Both the position numbers and the translations under genes were made by a program. Below are positions 39,648 to 51,962 of a stretch of DNA of 64,000 nucleotides, one piece after another. The DNA is from Chamaea fasciata. Lineage: Eukaryota; Chordata; Aves; Passeriformes; Sylviidae. Position 1 is the stretch's first letter. Every line of letters starts with the position of its first letter. The stretch lies in assembly GCA_029207755.1 (NCBI GenBank), contig JARCOQ010000003.1:84525994-84589993 (forward strand), in the 5' to 3' direction. The notes beneath the pieces were generated by a model that was not told where the DNA came from, made no database searches, and worked only from the letters and a program-made list of their open reading frames with translations.

Positions 39648-39738
39648 GGTGGGTTTTTGTTTGTTTAGTTGGGTTTTTGGAGGGGAGTGGTGGGGGTTTT
39701 GGGGTTTGTTGTTGTTTGGTTTTGGTTTTTTTTTTTTT
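39648..39738. repeat. G/T-rich low-complexity tract
   Basis: A run of G and T with G clusters of 3, 4, 5 and 4 between about 39671 and 39704, followed by a long T run. The G clusters on the + strand could form a G-quadruplex, although one loop is slightly longer than the usual 7 nt. Confidence 0.8.
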
Positions 39739-41705
39739 AATTTCTCCAACAGGAAGCTTCCAGCTCTTGCTCAGGATCAGACTTTTCTGATGAGTGCTGC
39801 ACTTTAGGTCTTCACACCTGAGTATGGACTTACTGAGGGAGTGACCAGCTCTGCTTGAGCTGGGAGCTTAAAACATATAAGAGGGTGGTTAGAAATCAGA
39901 AGATTGCCCTTGTGCTATGTTAAGGCAACTTTAGGACCAATAAAATGAGCATTCACAAGTCAAGAAAATCTGGAATTGCAAAATGCTTGCTGTATCAACT
40001 CAGACACAGCTTGGCAGTAATTGCTGTAGGATATCTAAATTAGGCAGTGAGGCTTCTGTGATGGCAACTGCTATGAAAGACTTTGCAACGTACATCAGCT
40101 TCTCCAAGACCCAAATGCACTTTTACATTCAAGGGGGAGTTGTCAGCCTTGAGATCCTCACAAACAAGCCACTGAGGCCCTAAATCAGCATAATACTTTT
40201 AAGCATATCCTTAAGCATTTTGTTGTTGATTAGGGGAGACATGAGCTCTTAATTATTTGTTCTGAACCAGGGAGATGGGAGACTCCTTGAGTATCTTTTA
40301 AAACACTTAAAATGCTAGCTGTGCCCTGAAATGTGGAGCCTGAGATGCGCTGCCTTACCCCCTCTCAAGCTGCACTTGTCCTCTGTGAATATGCTCACTA
40401 ACCTTCAAGTAACTTGCCTTGCATCTGATTCTTTGTGGGAATATTGCCTATCCCAAGTGCTTATCAGTTTAGAGGAATAGGCATAATGCTGTATTCAGCT
40501 TTAACTGGAGCACTTTTGATAACTGTCCATCTTATTCAAATACTGCTGAGCATGGGATAATTAAATAATCTGAAAGACAAATGGAGGATGAAGCCAAGAG
40601 GGGAACTGGCTTTGTCTTTTATGTGTTTGCATCTATGTCATACCCAGCTATTGGTAGATACTTCATCCCTATCAGCACAGCTAGCATTTTGGAGTTCACC
40701 ACAGGAGGCAGAAAAAGGGAGAAAAGAACTCCCCATCCCCTCCCCAAAGCAGCAGGCAGTCGCAGCTGTTCTCAAGGAGAAGGTTTGTGTCAGCAGATCT
40801 TATACAGCTATGCTCAAAAAGTTTGTGTCAGCAACCATAAAAGCTGGCCCATCAGCATTTCTGTTTTATTCCATACACAAAATGTATATTACTGAACAGT
40901 TATGCCAAAGGCAGGGAATATTTCTTGATAGCACAACTTGGAAGTAGCATCTCCCTGTGGGAGCAATCATGTCACGTGCCACAGAAGTCTGTGTGAGTTT
41001 AGATGTAAATCCTTGTTGCCGGTCCTTGCGGTAAGGTTGTGTTGAGAGCCAAGTTATTTGGTGTTACATCTTGGCCAAGATAGTCTTGGCCTGATCCAAA
41101 GTTCAGGGAAAGTAGTGAATTGCTTATAATTCTAAAAAGCTTGTTCAAGCATGCTCCCCAAAAGCATATTCATTATAAAGGAAGCTTAGTGATGTTTAGA
41201 GTTTTGGCCTCCTAAGTCTTCAGAGAATATAAAACACACAGTGATTTTGGTGTGCAGTTCAATCTAGCTGGTGTAGAGTAGAAAGGAGAACTAGGGTGAA
41301 TTTTGAATAAAAATTGATTTGCTGCTTTAATATAAGTTTACTGCTGTAGCTCAACCACCATTGTGTTTTGGTTGTCTTCATTAAGAAAGATGTTTTAATT
41401 CCTCTTTTGTCAAAAGTCACAGTTCAAAACATTTATTTATTTCACAGTTCAGAACATTTAGTTCAGAAATATAGTGGAGGAACAGAATTGGGTTTTAATT
41501 TCCTTTTTCATTGAATGAGCCCTGCTTTTCTCTCCTGTGAATAGGCAACAACTTGCTGCACAGTCCTCATCTCGGCTTATGATAAGCACAAGTTCTATAC
41601 GAAACGAACCAAAGAAACCCAAGCAAAATATTATGCTTAAAAGTAGTTAAGGAAGTAGAACAGAAGCATAAAAATCCACAGACACTCACTGAGAATTTGT
41701 TACCT

Positions 41706-41757
41706 ATCTATATACAGGAGCTTGACTTAATCAATCTATCCATATACAGGAGCTTAA
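41706..41757. repeat. Short direct duplication
   Basis: ATATACAGGAGCTT occurs twice, about 31 bp apart, each time preceded by a TCTAT-like motif. It appears to be a local tandem duplication with minor divergence. Confidence 0.7.
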
Positions 41758-41880
41758 TTGCATGAGTCTCCCAGTCTGATTTCTGATAATACAAACCACT
41801 TTGGACATGGGGACTCTGGTGAGCCATATCAGTGTGGAAATCACTGTGATGCTGAGATCTGCCTTGACTACTTGTTGATT

Positions 41881-41909
41881 GTTACCTCCAGTCTGCTGCT
41901 GGAGGTAAC
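41881..41909. repeat. 11-bp inverted repeat
   Basis: GTTACCTCCAG at 41881-41891 and its exact reverse complement at 41899-41909 flank a 7-nt spacer. No family or function recognised. It may be coincidental. Confidence 0.8.
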
Positions 41910-42334
41910 TGCTGCCAACGCCTCAGCCAGCACAGCAGCTTTTATGAAACACCCATTTCTTTTAAGCAGCCTTTGAGGGTGTTTATGATAGATCTGGATA
42001 CTTGCGGGAGCCAATGAAGGGAATGCAAGGGTTAGGTGTGCTCATAAGTTTGTAACCAGGCCACTGGTGCCAGGTGATAATATCCAGCTGGGAGGGGGTG
42101 TATGTCACTATAACAACTTTAAAAATAAGAAACAAAATTATAAACCCCAAAATGAAACAAAACAAACAAAGCCCACCAAAAAAACCCTCACCGTCAACAG
42201 GAACAGCAGTCTGTTGCAAAGATTCAGCTTCACAGACTTAAAAGAAGACCCTCTCTATCTAAGAGCTAGCATAAATTTTAACAAAACAATTAAAAAGGAT
42301 GCAAGGTAGAAGAAACATTTTCATGGAGTTGCAG

Positions 42335-42415
42335 TTTCTTCTGTTCTTTCTCCTTTCTCTCTCCTTTCTCTTTTTCCTTTCTTTTTCTCCTTTCTCTTTC
42401 TCCTTTCTCTTATCC
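42335..42415. repeat. (TTTCTCC)-type pyrimidine tandem repeat
   Basis: Imperfect tandem array of TTTCTCC and TTTCTCT units with a few T expansions. The opposite strand is a pure purine run. Confidence 0.85.
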
Positions 42416-43199
42416 TCTGAAATGAGGAGACTCTCATAAATGAGAGAAAAAATCAAGTCACTAACTATGCAGTATTCTGTGTTTTCTCCATGGACCTTCT
42501 AGTAATATGGTATTCAGTCAAAACAAATAAATGCAACAGATTTTACTGTGTTGTGTTTATGAGAGAATGACCCAATTATTAATTTGTAGCCATATATGCA
42601 GGCACAATCTCAGAAAAGGAAAACCAATGCCCTGAGGACTAACTGTGGGTGTTTCTATTTAAACTCAAGAATAGTTCCAATATTGTGCCAATGTGAATAT
42701 CTCCCCCCCACTTAGGGACTGAGTTGATAGTCATATCCAGTGATGATTTGTTTTCTCAAAACCTCCAGAGTAGTACCTTAATGGCTCTGATATGCAGGAT
42801 GCCACCTGCCTTCTGTCATGTAGGTTCAGAGCTGGCACTGGCCAAGAACGTTTGTAGGTACCACACAATGTTTCCATTGCGTTCCTCATCTGGCTGCACA
42901 CGTTCCTGCAGGTTATCTAGAAGCTAGGGTGTCCTCTCTCCATTGGTTAATGGTGTCCATGAAGTGGATTAAACTAGAAGAGAAAAGCTCTTGAGAATTT
43001 TTAATATTGTAATATTTTGACAATTTAAATAACTTTATTGACTTGTGAAAAGATAAGGGGCACCAACTTTCTCTTTGAGAAACATTTCTAACTGCCTGGG
43101 AGAGAGGAAAGGAAGGGGATCAAGCTGATTCACTTGAAGAGTTGTCAGTTTCCTCTCTGTCCAGCCAACCTTAGTGTCTTCAAAAATACTTTTTCCTAA

Positions 43200-43800
43200 T
43201 ACAGAGCTTAAATTCTTTTTGTTGTTGTTGTTTCAGCTTCAGCCCTTGACACTAATGCAACTAATCCCAGTGAAAATATATCTCTTCCTTTCAATCATTT
43301 TTTTCTTGTGAATATTTATATAGTTATTTAGCTCTTTTCTTAATTATTTTCCCTTTAGGCCAGATAAATTTAGTTTTTGTTATCTTACTTTCAAATTGTA
43401 TTTTTAAATAACAAATCAGTGTTAAATATAGTTTAAATCAGACAACATAATGCATTTCACAATAATTTCAAAATTAGGCTTTAGAAGACAATAGTGTCCA
43501 TTTTACTAAGACCAGCAATACAATGTAATTAATTAGTCCCTTGTCAGAAATTTTTGAACACTTGAAGTAATAACTGTCTTTTAAAAGTAATTTACTGTGT
43601 GTTACTGGCATATAAAAGCCTATTGTCAGACTTTACATGAATTCTCCATCCTATTTTAATACTAATTACAATGACTACTTGAGTGTTTAATTTTTAAATA
43701 CTGAATTAATTTTTCTTTTGCTTGTTAAAACACTATGAAATAGCCTGGAAAATTTTGTGACATTTGACATTGGATTTCATAATGCCTGATGGAAGGTATT
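43200..43800. other. AT-rich block, candidate conserved non-coding element
   Basis: About 600 bp of AT-rich, low-repeat sequence with several homeodomain-type TAATTA/TTAATT motifs and a CAATTTT-rich texture. It stops shortly before the CR1 insertion. Conservation is a guess from texture; there is no alignment behind it. Confidence 0.2.
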
Positions 43801-44057
43801 GCATGTTTCATCACATCCTGCTCTGGCAATGTTAATTCTATTCATTCTTTAACAAGAATGGGACTGGGAAAAAGTCCAGCCTTACCTATCTATTGCTGAG
43901 GGAACTGGAGGATCCAGGGGATTATGGGATTCAGAGATTCTTAACTTCTAAAGCATCTGTTTGAATTGCTAGTAACTGAAAAATTTAATATACTAAATAT
44001 CTTTGCAAAGCCTCTTACATAAAATTTGTATACAGGATACAGGACTTGAATGAATAC

Positions 44058-44925
44058 TAAGTAAGTGTGCCGACAATACATAATTGGGAGGAACTGTTGA
44101 CTTGGAGGCAGAGAGGTCCTGCAGGGAGACCTTGACAAATTAGAGAAATGGACAGTCAAACTTGTCAAAGTTTCAACATTTGCTCCTGGGCTGGGGCAAC
44201 CCCAGATGTGTTTTTGTGCTGGGAAACACAAGCTGCTGGAAAGCAGTGAAAGGGACCTGTGGGTCTTGGTTGATGGCAGGTTGAACATGAATCAGCAGTG
44301 CCCTGGCAGCCAGGAGGGCCAACCCTGTCCTGGGGTACATCAGACCCAGCATCACCAGCCGGGCAAGGGAGGGGATTGTCCCGCTCTGCTCTGCACTGGG
44401 GCAGCCTCACCTCCAGTGCTGGGGGCAGTTTTGGGTACCACAGTGTAAACAAGACATTGAACTATTAGAGAGTGTCCAAAGGAGGGCAGTGAAGATGGTG
44501 AAGGGCCTTGAGGGGAAGCTGTGTGAGGAGCAGCTGAGGGCACTGGGTCTGTTCAGCCTAGAGAAGAGGAGACTGAGGGGAGGCATCACTGCAGTTACAA
44601 TTTCCTCACAAGGCGAAGCGGAGGGGCAGGCACAGATCTCTTCTCTGTGGTGCCCAGTGACAAGATCCAAGGGAATGGCCTGAAGCTGTGTCAGGGGAAG
44701 TTTAGGTTGGATATTACAAAAGGTTTCTTTACCCAGAGGCTGGCTGGGCACTGGAACAGGCTCCCCAGGGCAGTGGTCACAGCACCAGCCTGACAGAGTT
44801 CAAGAAGCATTTGGACAATGCTCTCAGGCACATGGTGTGACTCTTCGGGATGGTCCTGTGCAGGGCCAGGAGTTGGACTTCCATGATCTTTGTGGGTCTC
44901 TTCCAACTCAGGATATTCTATAACT
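44058..44925 (+). mobile_element. CR1 LINE copy, 5' truncated, about 870 bp
   Basis: Best preserved CR1 in the window. In order it shows the region corresponding to the end of the reverse-transcriptase frame (GCCGACAATACATAATTGGGAGGA, then GACCTTGACAAA), GGTTGAACATGAATCAGCAGTG, the CCCTGTCCTGGGGTACATCAG block, GTGTCCAAAGGAGGGCAGTGAAG, GAGAAGAGGAGACTGAGGGGAGG, TTTAGGTTGGATATTA and the 3' end TCTTCCAACTCAGGATATTCTATAA. Numerous stops and small indels mean no functional reading frame remains. CR1 retrotransposes by target-primed reverse transcription and typically inserts as 5'-truncated copies with a short terminal microsatellite, as here. Confidence 0.95.
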
Positions 44926-47900
44926 ATTTAATGGTATCCTGCAGTTTTTCAGTGGATATTCTCTCCTCAAAAATTATATGGAAGTTAACAAAGATGTAAC
45001 AATTGGAATTTGACAGAAATTCTCTCTTAGCTCAGTAATACATTTGATTTGTTTGCTATAATTTTTACATAAATATTGCTAAGTCATTACCTGGTAGTGT
45101 ATATAGATCTTCTGTTCAGCTCAGATTTGTAGATACTGTCTTGAAATTAGAAGTGGAAGTTACGAGGATTAAAGGTTTATCACTGCTTCCTTACTAAGAT
45201 CTTGACTGCCCCTGGTTAAAACTTCTAACTGCACTTTAAGGCAGAGTTACTGAGATGCCTGCAAAAAATATCCTGAAGTTGGATCTTTTCAATGTTTTGA
45301 CCAATAATTTGAGCTTTGCAAACTCATGCATTTAGCTCCAAGCACTGGATATTTTAAAGCAGGCTCATAATGAGTGATGGAAGTTTACCTTTTTCAGGTG
45401 ACAGTCTAAACACATTGCCAATATACCTAGTTTAAATTTACTAAGTAAGTAAGCTATAAAACAAAGTCTGCAGAAGTATATAAAGCCAGGGTTACTTGGA
45501 TTTACTGACAATAGATGCATGATGAGTATTATTAAGAGACAATTTATGCTGACTTTCTAATAACTCTGCTAAAATATGTATTTCAGGCAGTTCTGTCAGC
45601 TTTATTCTTTTTAATTTTGGTCTAAAGATTTTTATCTGATGCGATTGTTTCCTTTGGGAATTATAAAATACATAAATTTCTCAGGATGAGAGAGTTTCTG
45701 TGATTCCTTTTTCTTGGGCTCTGTTGGTCGAGATAAAACTCCTTATCAGTGTCTGTAGTGTTGTTTTTGACTCTGAATTCTCTTAAATCTTCAGTCTGAT
45801 TTAAACCTACTCATAGCATAGAAAAAGTTTCCTTTCTGTGTGAGTGCAGGAGGGCTCTGTATGGATATAGGAAGCCTTATTCTTTTCATCGGTGGAGAGA
45901 GACATGGTTTGAATTCTCATAATTTTGTTTGTATTACAACTAAGTTCAGCCTGTGATCATGTTGAAAGAAGCTAGAAGCTAATTCTTCAGGGAAAACTTC
46001 CTGCCCTAAAACTAAATGTATATTGTTTTATCTAAATTTTCAAATGCAAGTGATTTAAGCCTCATGTCTTTAAATATTAAGACTGTGTTCATCCTACCCA
46101 TGAGAAAGATGTGTCTTGCTTGTCCAGCACAAGCAAATACAGCCCCTGGTCTGTCTGGCTTTTTGCTTCTGGTTCAAAAGGGCACTGGTATCTCAGGACT
46201 CTTGTGTCACACTGACCAGCCTGTGAAGATGTAACAACACTTGAGACTGCCTCTAATGTCTAGAAAGACTTTATAGAAGAAAAAATTAAAAGACTAAATT
46301 TCACTCTTTCTTGGAGATGGGTGGATGAAAGTTGATACAGATTCTGGTTTAATTTCTTCGTAATTACTGTGACTTTCCAGTACCAGCCTACAGAAGCAAC
46401 AAGAATCTCTGGCTGGGTTTAGTTCAGATCCTCCTGCACAGTTTTTTACTACAAATCCTGCCTAGTCTCCAGCTGCTGCTCCAGAAGATTCTATTAAATC
46501 CTATGTCCTGCCTACCAGCCTTGTGCAGGTTTTTTGGTTACAGTGGTGTCTGTTGTGGGTCTAGCCGAATCAGTCTCCAGGGTCTATTGACTGTGTCTGC
46601 CGTGACTTCACAGATAGTTCACATCCCCAGATCTCAGGGAGACATGATTAGGTGTCCAATGCTAGCCAAGGTTCCCTTGTGCTGTCTTCTGGTTCCTAGT
46701 TACTGTTCCAAAAAGACACTGGTCTTGCAGAAGTCTGTCTGGACTCCAGAGCGTCTCAGAAGTATTAGACATTGTTTCAGCTAGAAGTTGGTGTCAAAGC
46801 AGAGGGCTCTGCTCTATCTGTTACCAAACAACCACAGATGTCCTGTTGTGCTTTTGAAGAGGCTCACAGCGATGTACTAGTAGCAGCCTGTTCTACCTTC
46901 AGGAAATTGCATGTAGTAAGGGATGGGATTAATTTCACCTAACTTTACAGATCAACACTTAGCTAGTCTACAGAAGGAGTCTAGACAACTAGCTTGGTAA
47001 TGTAAAAATGGTTTTGTGATGAGGAGATGCCTGAGCCAAGTGAGATGATGGTGCCTACTTCTTCATGGCTGAAGAGCAAACCTGGGTGGCTCACTTGAAC
47101 TGCAGCCGCGATGTGTACACCTACATGGTCCGCTAGTGAAACCATGATTAGACTGCAGGTGTGCACTAAGGCACAGCCAGGCACCCGAACATCCACAGAA
47201 ACTCAAGTGGCCAGGGTGCTTTGTCTGCTGCTGTGTTGGGGACTGCACCACAGCAAGTGTTGGGGCACTGCCTGTGGGACAGCAGTGGGGAGGAGGTGAA
47301 GCAGGCCCTGCTCCTGGCCGCTTAGCAGGAGACTCATGGCAGGTAGATAGATAAGGCTTTAAGACATTTCTTTGAAGATATGAAGGTAGCTAGGCAGGTC
47401 TGAATCCATAGCTGGGAATCCACTATATGAGTAGGTCTACAGCCCACTAAACTATCCCCACCCTCTCTCAAACACCCATTTATGTGCTTGATAACTATGT
47501 GAAGCCATTTTAAGTGAAATTCAATGTGGACTAGTTGCTAAAGTATTTACCCGGTTGCTTAGGGCAGGCCATGGCATATGATAAGTTCCACATTGCTGCT
47601 TCTACACTACAGTAGTAGTTATGCACATTACCCTAAATAAGGAAATTTTTCTAGAATGGTAGCATAAAGTCTACAATGTAGACATAGTTTCTTTCCAGGG
47701 AATTTCCTGTAGGTCTTGAGCAATCCTCAGAGGCACATGAAGACACTTGAAGGTATTTCCTCCCTGTAGCAGGCAGAAGTTTGCCCAGGAAAGTCCTGTG
47801 GTGCTGGCCCCAGGCCGACTAACCAAGTGTATAAGATTGTTGTCTATGAGTACGTTGCTAACTTCATAGTTGTATGATGATCTAAAAGCCAACTCCTTTT

Positions 47901-50900
47901 TTGTTCTCTTTGTCATCCTGTCATCCTACTATAGATCTATATATGTACCCACACATGCATAGCCACAGTTATATATGCAAACACACTGTAATGAGGGACG
48001 TGGGTGGCTGTTCTCATAGCTCAATTTGGAAAGCTAAAACTAGGCTTTTGAAGTTAAAAATGGTGTACAGTGCCCAGAGCAGTGGTTCAGCTTTGCCTCC
48101 TCTCCCTGTTTGCTGGGTAACCATAGCTACGGCACTTTCCTTAGCAAGAACAGATTTGTGAGAGATTCCTTCTAGCAGAATTACTGATGTAATTACAAAT
48201 ACCAGCAAAAACCTTCTGCAATGAAAGTCCAGATTCTTCTTCTGCTTCAGTCTATTTCTTGGCATACCTGATCAAGCCATGAGCAAAACCTGCCCCTGGT
48301 TTGCTGAATTGCATACCTGTCACCCCTTTAACTGGCTTTGGTTGACAGGAGCAGCTGACACCGCCTGTCCCTGCTCTAAAGAAAATAACCAGTACTTCTG
48401 CTTCTGCTGTGTATGTTGATGTTTAGCCATAAATCCTGATAGATTGATTATGCTGAATTGTTCTCACCAGCAATTGTAGACGCGAGTGTTAAAAAAGTAC
48501 AAGCCCCTTCCTAAAAAGCATGCAAGGATTTCAGGTCTCCTGCAGACAAGGCAAGCCAGGGGGGAGAATAAATCATCACAGGAACTGTGGTACTGATGAT
48601 TTGTATTCTTGTAGCACCTATTCCTTAGTCCTGAACAGACACAAAATAAGAGGTATTCCCCTGCCCCAAATGATGGATAATCTTGGCACAACAGAAGGAA
48701 AATAGCAGATGGGTATAGATGCATCAGGGAATACAGTCAGCCTGGGTCAGGAAAATGCCAACCTTAGCTTAGCAACTGTCTAACTTTAGTAGAATTTTTG
48801 AGGCTTTATGACTTTGGAACATTTCAATACGGAGATACAATGCAAACACTGTCATTGTACTGTCAAAAAGGAAAAAAAAAGGACTCACTCTTTTGTAACA
48901 TTTCTAATATGTAAGGCAAGGTTAGATTTCTTTTAGTCTTTCAGTGATGCCTACTTGCAGTGTGGTTCTTAGTGTGGTTCTTGTGTGAATATCACCAGAC
49001 ACCTGAGCACAGGCAACTGAATCACAGCCCTCTTCTCTGCTAACACTGAAGATGTCTGATCAGAACCTGCAAACATGGCATACAATCTTCATTTGGGTAA
49101 CCTCAGGTGTTGGTGTAAGAGTAGCAGCTGCAAAAATGGCTTAGTGTTGGAGGGGCATCAGCCTAGATACGTGCAGAGCAGACATTGCACTGGGGGCAAA
49201 GAACTAAATATGGGAGTGGAAAAAAGCTGATTTTCACTGGCTGGGCTGAGTAGGCAAAGATCCTGCACAGTATGTTCTCAGTTAAATTCTTTAGGTCACC
49301 ATTTACCTGAACAGCTTGTCAGTGCACTATTCTTGTTTTGAATGCCTCCTCAGGTGTGCCACATCAACCTGAACACTGTCTTTGCACTTTGTACCCAGTG
49401 ACTAAGCTTTGTAGGCAATAGGTGCAACGGGAGCTACCCCTCAGGGGGCAGTGCTGTGGGCATTTCTGCAGCCTCTGCTGGTGTCAGCCTTGGTGCAAAC
49501 CGTCTGCCTTGGCAGCAGGCAAACCCACCTGCATCTGGAGAAGTAGAGGTCAGCTCTACTGCCAGACTGTGTGCCCTCAGGGCAGGGCTCTGGTACTGAT
49601 GTGCGCTTCGTGTGCTGCACGGGAATAGCCTTGCATAGGATGGGTGATAGTATTTCACAAACCTCTGCCTGATGGGAGCCCAGGGTAAGTCTTGGGGCTA
49701 GGAAACCAAGTGTTCCATCCCTGAGTCCTGCACCATCTGCTTGCAGCCCACCAAAGTGAAGGCACCTTGCTTTCTCAGCATTACCCATCTCATCCACACT
49801 CCCATGCTCTTTATGTTCAATTTTCACATCACTTGGCTGCATTTTGTCTTAGTTTTAAGCAGTTTTGCAGGTAAACAGTGCTACTGTACAGCCATATGCT
49901 GTGCGACTTGCAGCAGTGCCTACATGAGCTGAGATCCCAAGTGTGTCACTCAAAGTAAGGGAAGTATCTTGCCATGGCTTTGTACAGGGACGTGGAACAA
50001 TGAGTCCTTGATTGGAACCTCTGGATGTTAGTTTAATGCAAGCAATGACTGGTTCATTTCCAAGGAGAAAGGGAGTGATGCTGCTGTTATGAAATGTAGA
50101 CACAAGGAAGGACGTAACTTTTGTTCACACCTGAACTTCTATGATTTTTTTAAAATTGTTCTATCCCTTTTTTTTTTTTATCTGTCACCACTCTTGGGTG
50201 AAGTAAATGCTCTCAGTAAAAAAATTCTTGGTTATTTTAATGAATACTTCTTTTGCAATTGAATAGGAAGAGACAGAGAATGAAGAAACAGTTTTACTTT
50301 AGTGTGTGAAGCCATATTATAAGGAGAGATACCCACAGAGGACCAGATCTGCCTCTATTACCATACAGAGAAAATACAAGAGTACTAATGTCTGATTATA
50401 TTTGAGGAAAGTAGGAATACTTTGGAACAGAAACCACAAAGATTGATTTTAAATTTTAGGTTTTAAAGAACGTTCGTAATTAAGAAATGTATTGCATTTT
50501 GTCCCTTAGGTCTTGTACAGAGTACGCAAAAATTAAATTTTTGTGGTTCCATGTAGAATGTTACATTTAGACTTTCTGGTGTTTTTATGCTATGTCACAA
50601 AATCAGTGCAACACAGTTTCAATTTTATAGTTATAAAGTTGGAGTTGTTCTACAATTTTTTTTTTCCTTCACATGCTTACTTACCGAGCAAACCACTAAT
50701 GAGATAGCCTTGTTCCAATATACTTCAGAAAGGTTGTGTTGTTGTTTGGGTTTTTGTGGGGTTGGTTTTGGGGGTTTTTTTTGGGGGGGGGAGGTTGCAT
50801 GTTTTGTTGGGTTTTTGGGGGTTTTTTTAAGTAAAAGATATTTTGATCCTTTAGTAGCAGCTTTGCTAGAATTTAACTTAGAGTAGCCTACTTGGGAAAA

Positions 50901-51017
50901 CTCAATTTTAACACACACTTGGATTAAACTGTGAAGGATTGAAAGAGTTTACTTATCTTTAAAAGAAAAATCCCACACCAATGTAATTGTGGAAACAGGC
51001 AAAATCAGTTTTTAAAA
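44926..51017. other. Non-coding stretch between two CR1 copies
   Basis: No exon or RNA gene recognised. Two more GC-rich patches, about 47.04-47.34 kb and 49.40-49.68 kb, have several overlapping open frames on both strands; these reflect composition rather than coding. A G/T-rich tract lies at the right end. Confidence 0.5.
50733..50828. repeat. G/T-rich low-complexity tract
   Basis: Run of T and G including a G10 cluster at about 50783-50792 and further G5 and G4 clusters. On the + strand it is a candidate for G-quadruplex formation, although two loops are 8 nt. It sits about 190 bp left of a CR1 fragment. Confidence 0.85.
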
Positions 51018-51195
51018 ATCAGAATAATTAGAATAATTTCAGTTGGAAAAGGCCTCTAAGATTATTGAATCCAACCATTAAGCCAGCACTGCCAAGTCCG
51101 CCACTAAACCATGTCCCTTAATGCCACATATTTTAAACACCTCCACGGATGGTGACTCAGACACTTCCTTAGCAGCCTGTTTCAGTGCCTGAAAA
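51018..51195 (-). mobile_element. CR1 LINE fragment, 3' end
   Basis: Reverse complement of the avian CR1 3' end. It starts with AGAATAATTAGAATAAT-like terminal repeats, then GTTGGAAAAGGCCTCTAAGATT, ATTGAATCCAACCATTAAGCC, GCACTGCCAAGTCCGCCACTAAACCATGTCCC, and CACCTCCACGGATGGTGACTC. About 180 bp survives, with moderate divergence. Confidence 0.93.
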
Positions 51196-51462
51196 AAGAT
51201 GCTAAAAGAACTTGGTATGCTAAATATGAATTTTTTCCTACCGAGAATACAAGTGTCTATTTGTTAACAGGAAGGATAAAGGGTTTTGTAACTTCCCCAA
51301 AAGCATGTAAATAGATTCCATGAGAAAGACCTTAAAGGAGGTGAAGCAGTGAAGGCGCTCCTAGATGTCATGTAAAGCAATTCTTGTAATGATCACTTGG
51401 AGCAGTAGCTGGATGGAGCTAACCTAATTCTTAGCACTTCACATGGCACAGTGTTTCAGATT
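51196..51462. other. Short non-coding gap between CR1 and ERV
   Basis: Unremarkable AT-rich sequence. No gene or repeat recognised. It would contain the left target-site duplication of the ERV insertion if that is still present. Confidence 0.5.
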
Positions 51463-51936
51463 TGTGGCTAAGGCTGTGTTGGTGACACTTCAGTGGGTCA
51501 TTGATTAGCAGTGCTTGTCCAGCCTGAAGGTTTTCTTTTTCCCACTCCGTCCACCAGCGAGGAGTGGGGGACACAGCCAGGACAGCTGACACAAATTGGC
51601 CAAAGGGATGTTCCACACCATATGGCATCTTGCTTAGTAATAAAAAGTGGGGTAGAGGAAGAAGAAAGGACAGGGGGTGGCTTCCTAGGTGGTCAGTCTT
51701 CAGAGACTGGCTGGGCATCAGTCTACCTATAGTTGTGACAGCCTAACTTCCTTTGATTGATGTGGGGTTTTTTTTGTTTGTTTGTTTTTTTCTTTACCTT
51801 TTAAATAATCTTTATCTCAGCCCATGCGTTGTCTCAGTTTTGTTCTTCCTGTTTTCTCCGTCTTCCCTTCTGCAGTGGCAGAGTGAGCAAGCAGCTATGT
51901 GGGTGCTTGGCTGCTGGCCAGGGTCAGCCCACCACA
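51463..51936 (+). mobile_element. LTR of an avian endogenous retrovirus (5' LTR)
   Basis: 474 bp beginning TGTGGC and ending CCACA. Recognisable parts are CATTGATTAGCAGTGCT near 51501; GGGGGACACAGCCAGGACAGCTGAC; the GGCCAAAGGGATGTTCCACACCATATGGC block before a decayed TATA region near 51637; then CTTTACCTTTTAAATAATCTTTATCTCAGCCCATG at the R/U5 side; GAGTGAGCAAGCAGC; and GCTGGCCAGGGTCAGCCCACCACA at the end. The order is U3-R-U5 on the + strand. It is followed directly by a primer-binding-site-like sequence, so it is the 5' LTR. Several CpG positions are mutated, suggesting an old copy. Confidence 0.8.
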
Positions 51937-51944
51937 GTCTTTTT

Positions 51945-51962
51945 TGGCACCTGATGTGGAGC
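51945..51962 (+). other. Decayed retroviral primer-binding site, lysine tRNA type
   Basis: Eight bases after the LTR end lies TGGCACCTGATGTGGAGC. By my memory it agrees at 13 of 18 positions with the site used by lysine-tRNA-primed retroviruses. Most of the differences are transitions, two of them at CpG positions, as expected from methylation decay. This points to a class II (ERVK-like) element, though a different tRNA match cannot be excluded. Confidence 0.6.

Larger units (their letters stand above)
34977..44057. other. Non-coding stretch rich in simple repeats
   Basis: No exon, RNA gene or transposon body recognised. It carries several simple-sequence tracts listed separately: a T/G-rich run at 36.4 kb, a TC microsatellite at 36.6 kb, a G/T-rich run at 39.6 kb, a short duplication at 41.7 kb and a pyrimidine repeat at 42.3 kb. 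The last part, 43.2-43.8 kb, is an AT-rich block with several TAATTA or TTAATT motifs that could be a conserved regulatory element. Confidence 0.55.

Noticed and set aside
44165..44751. Overlapping open frames of 80-115 codons
   Set aside because: They lie within the CR1 copy and are mostly antisense to it.
49441..49842. 133-codon open frame on -, overlapping open frames on both strands
   Set aside because: Several frames are open at once in a GC-richer patch with few stops by composition; no domain is seen.
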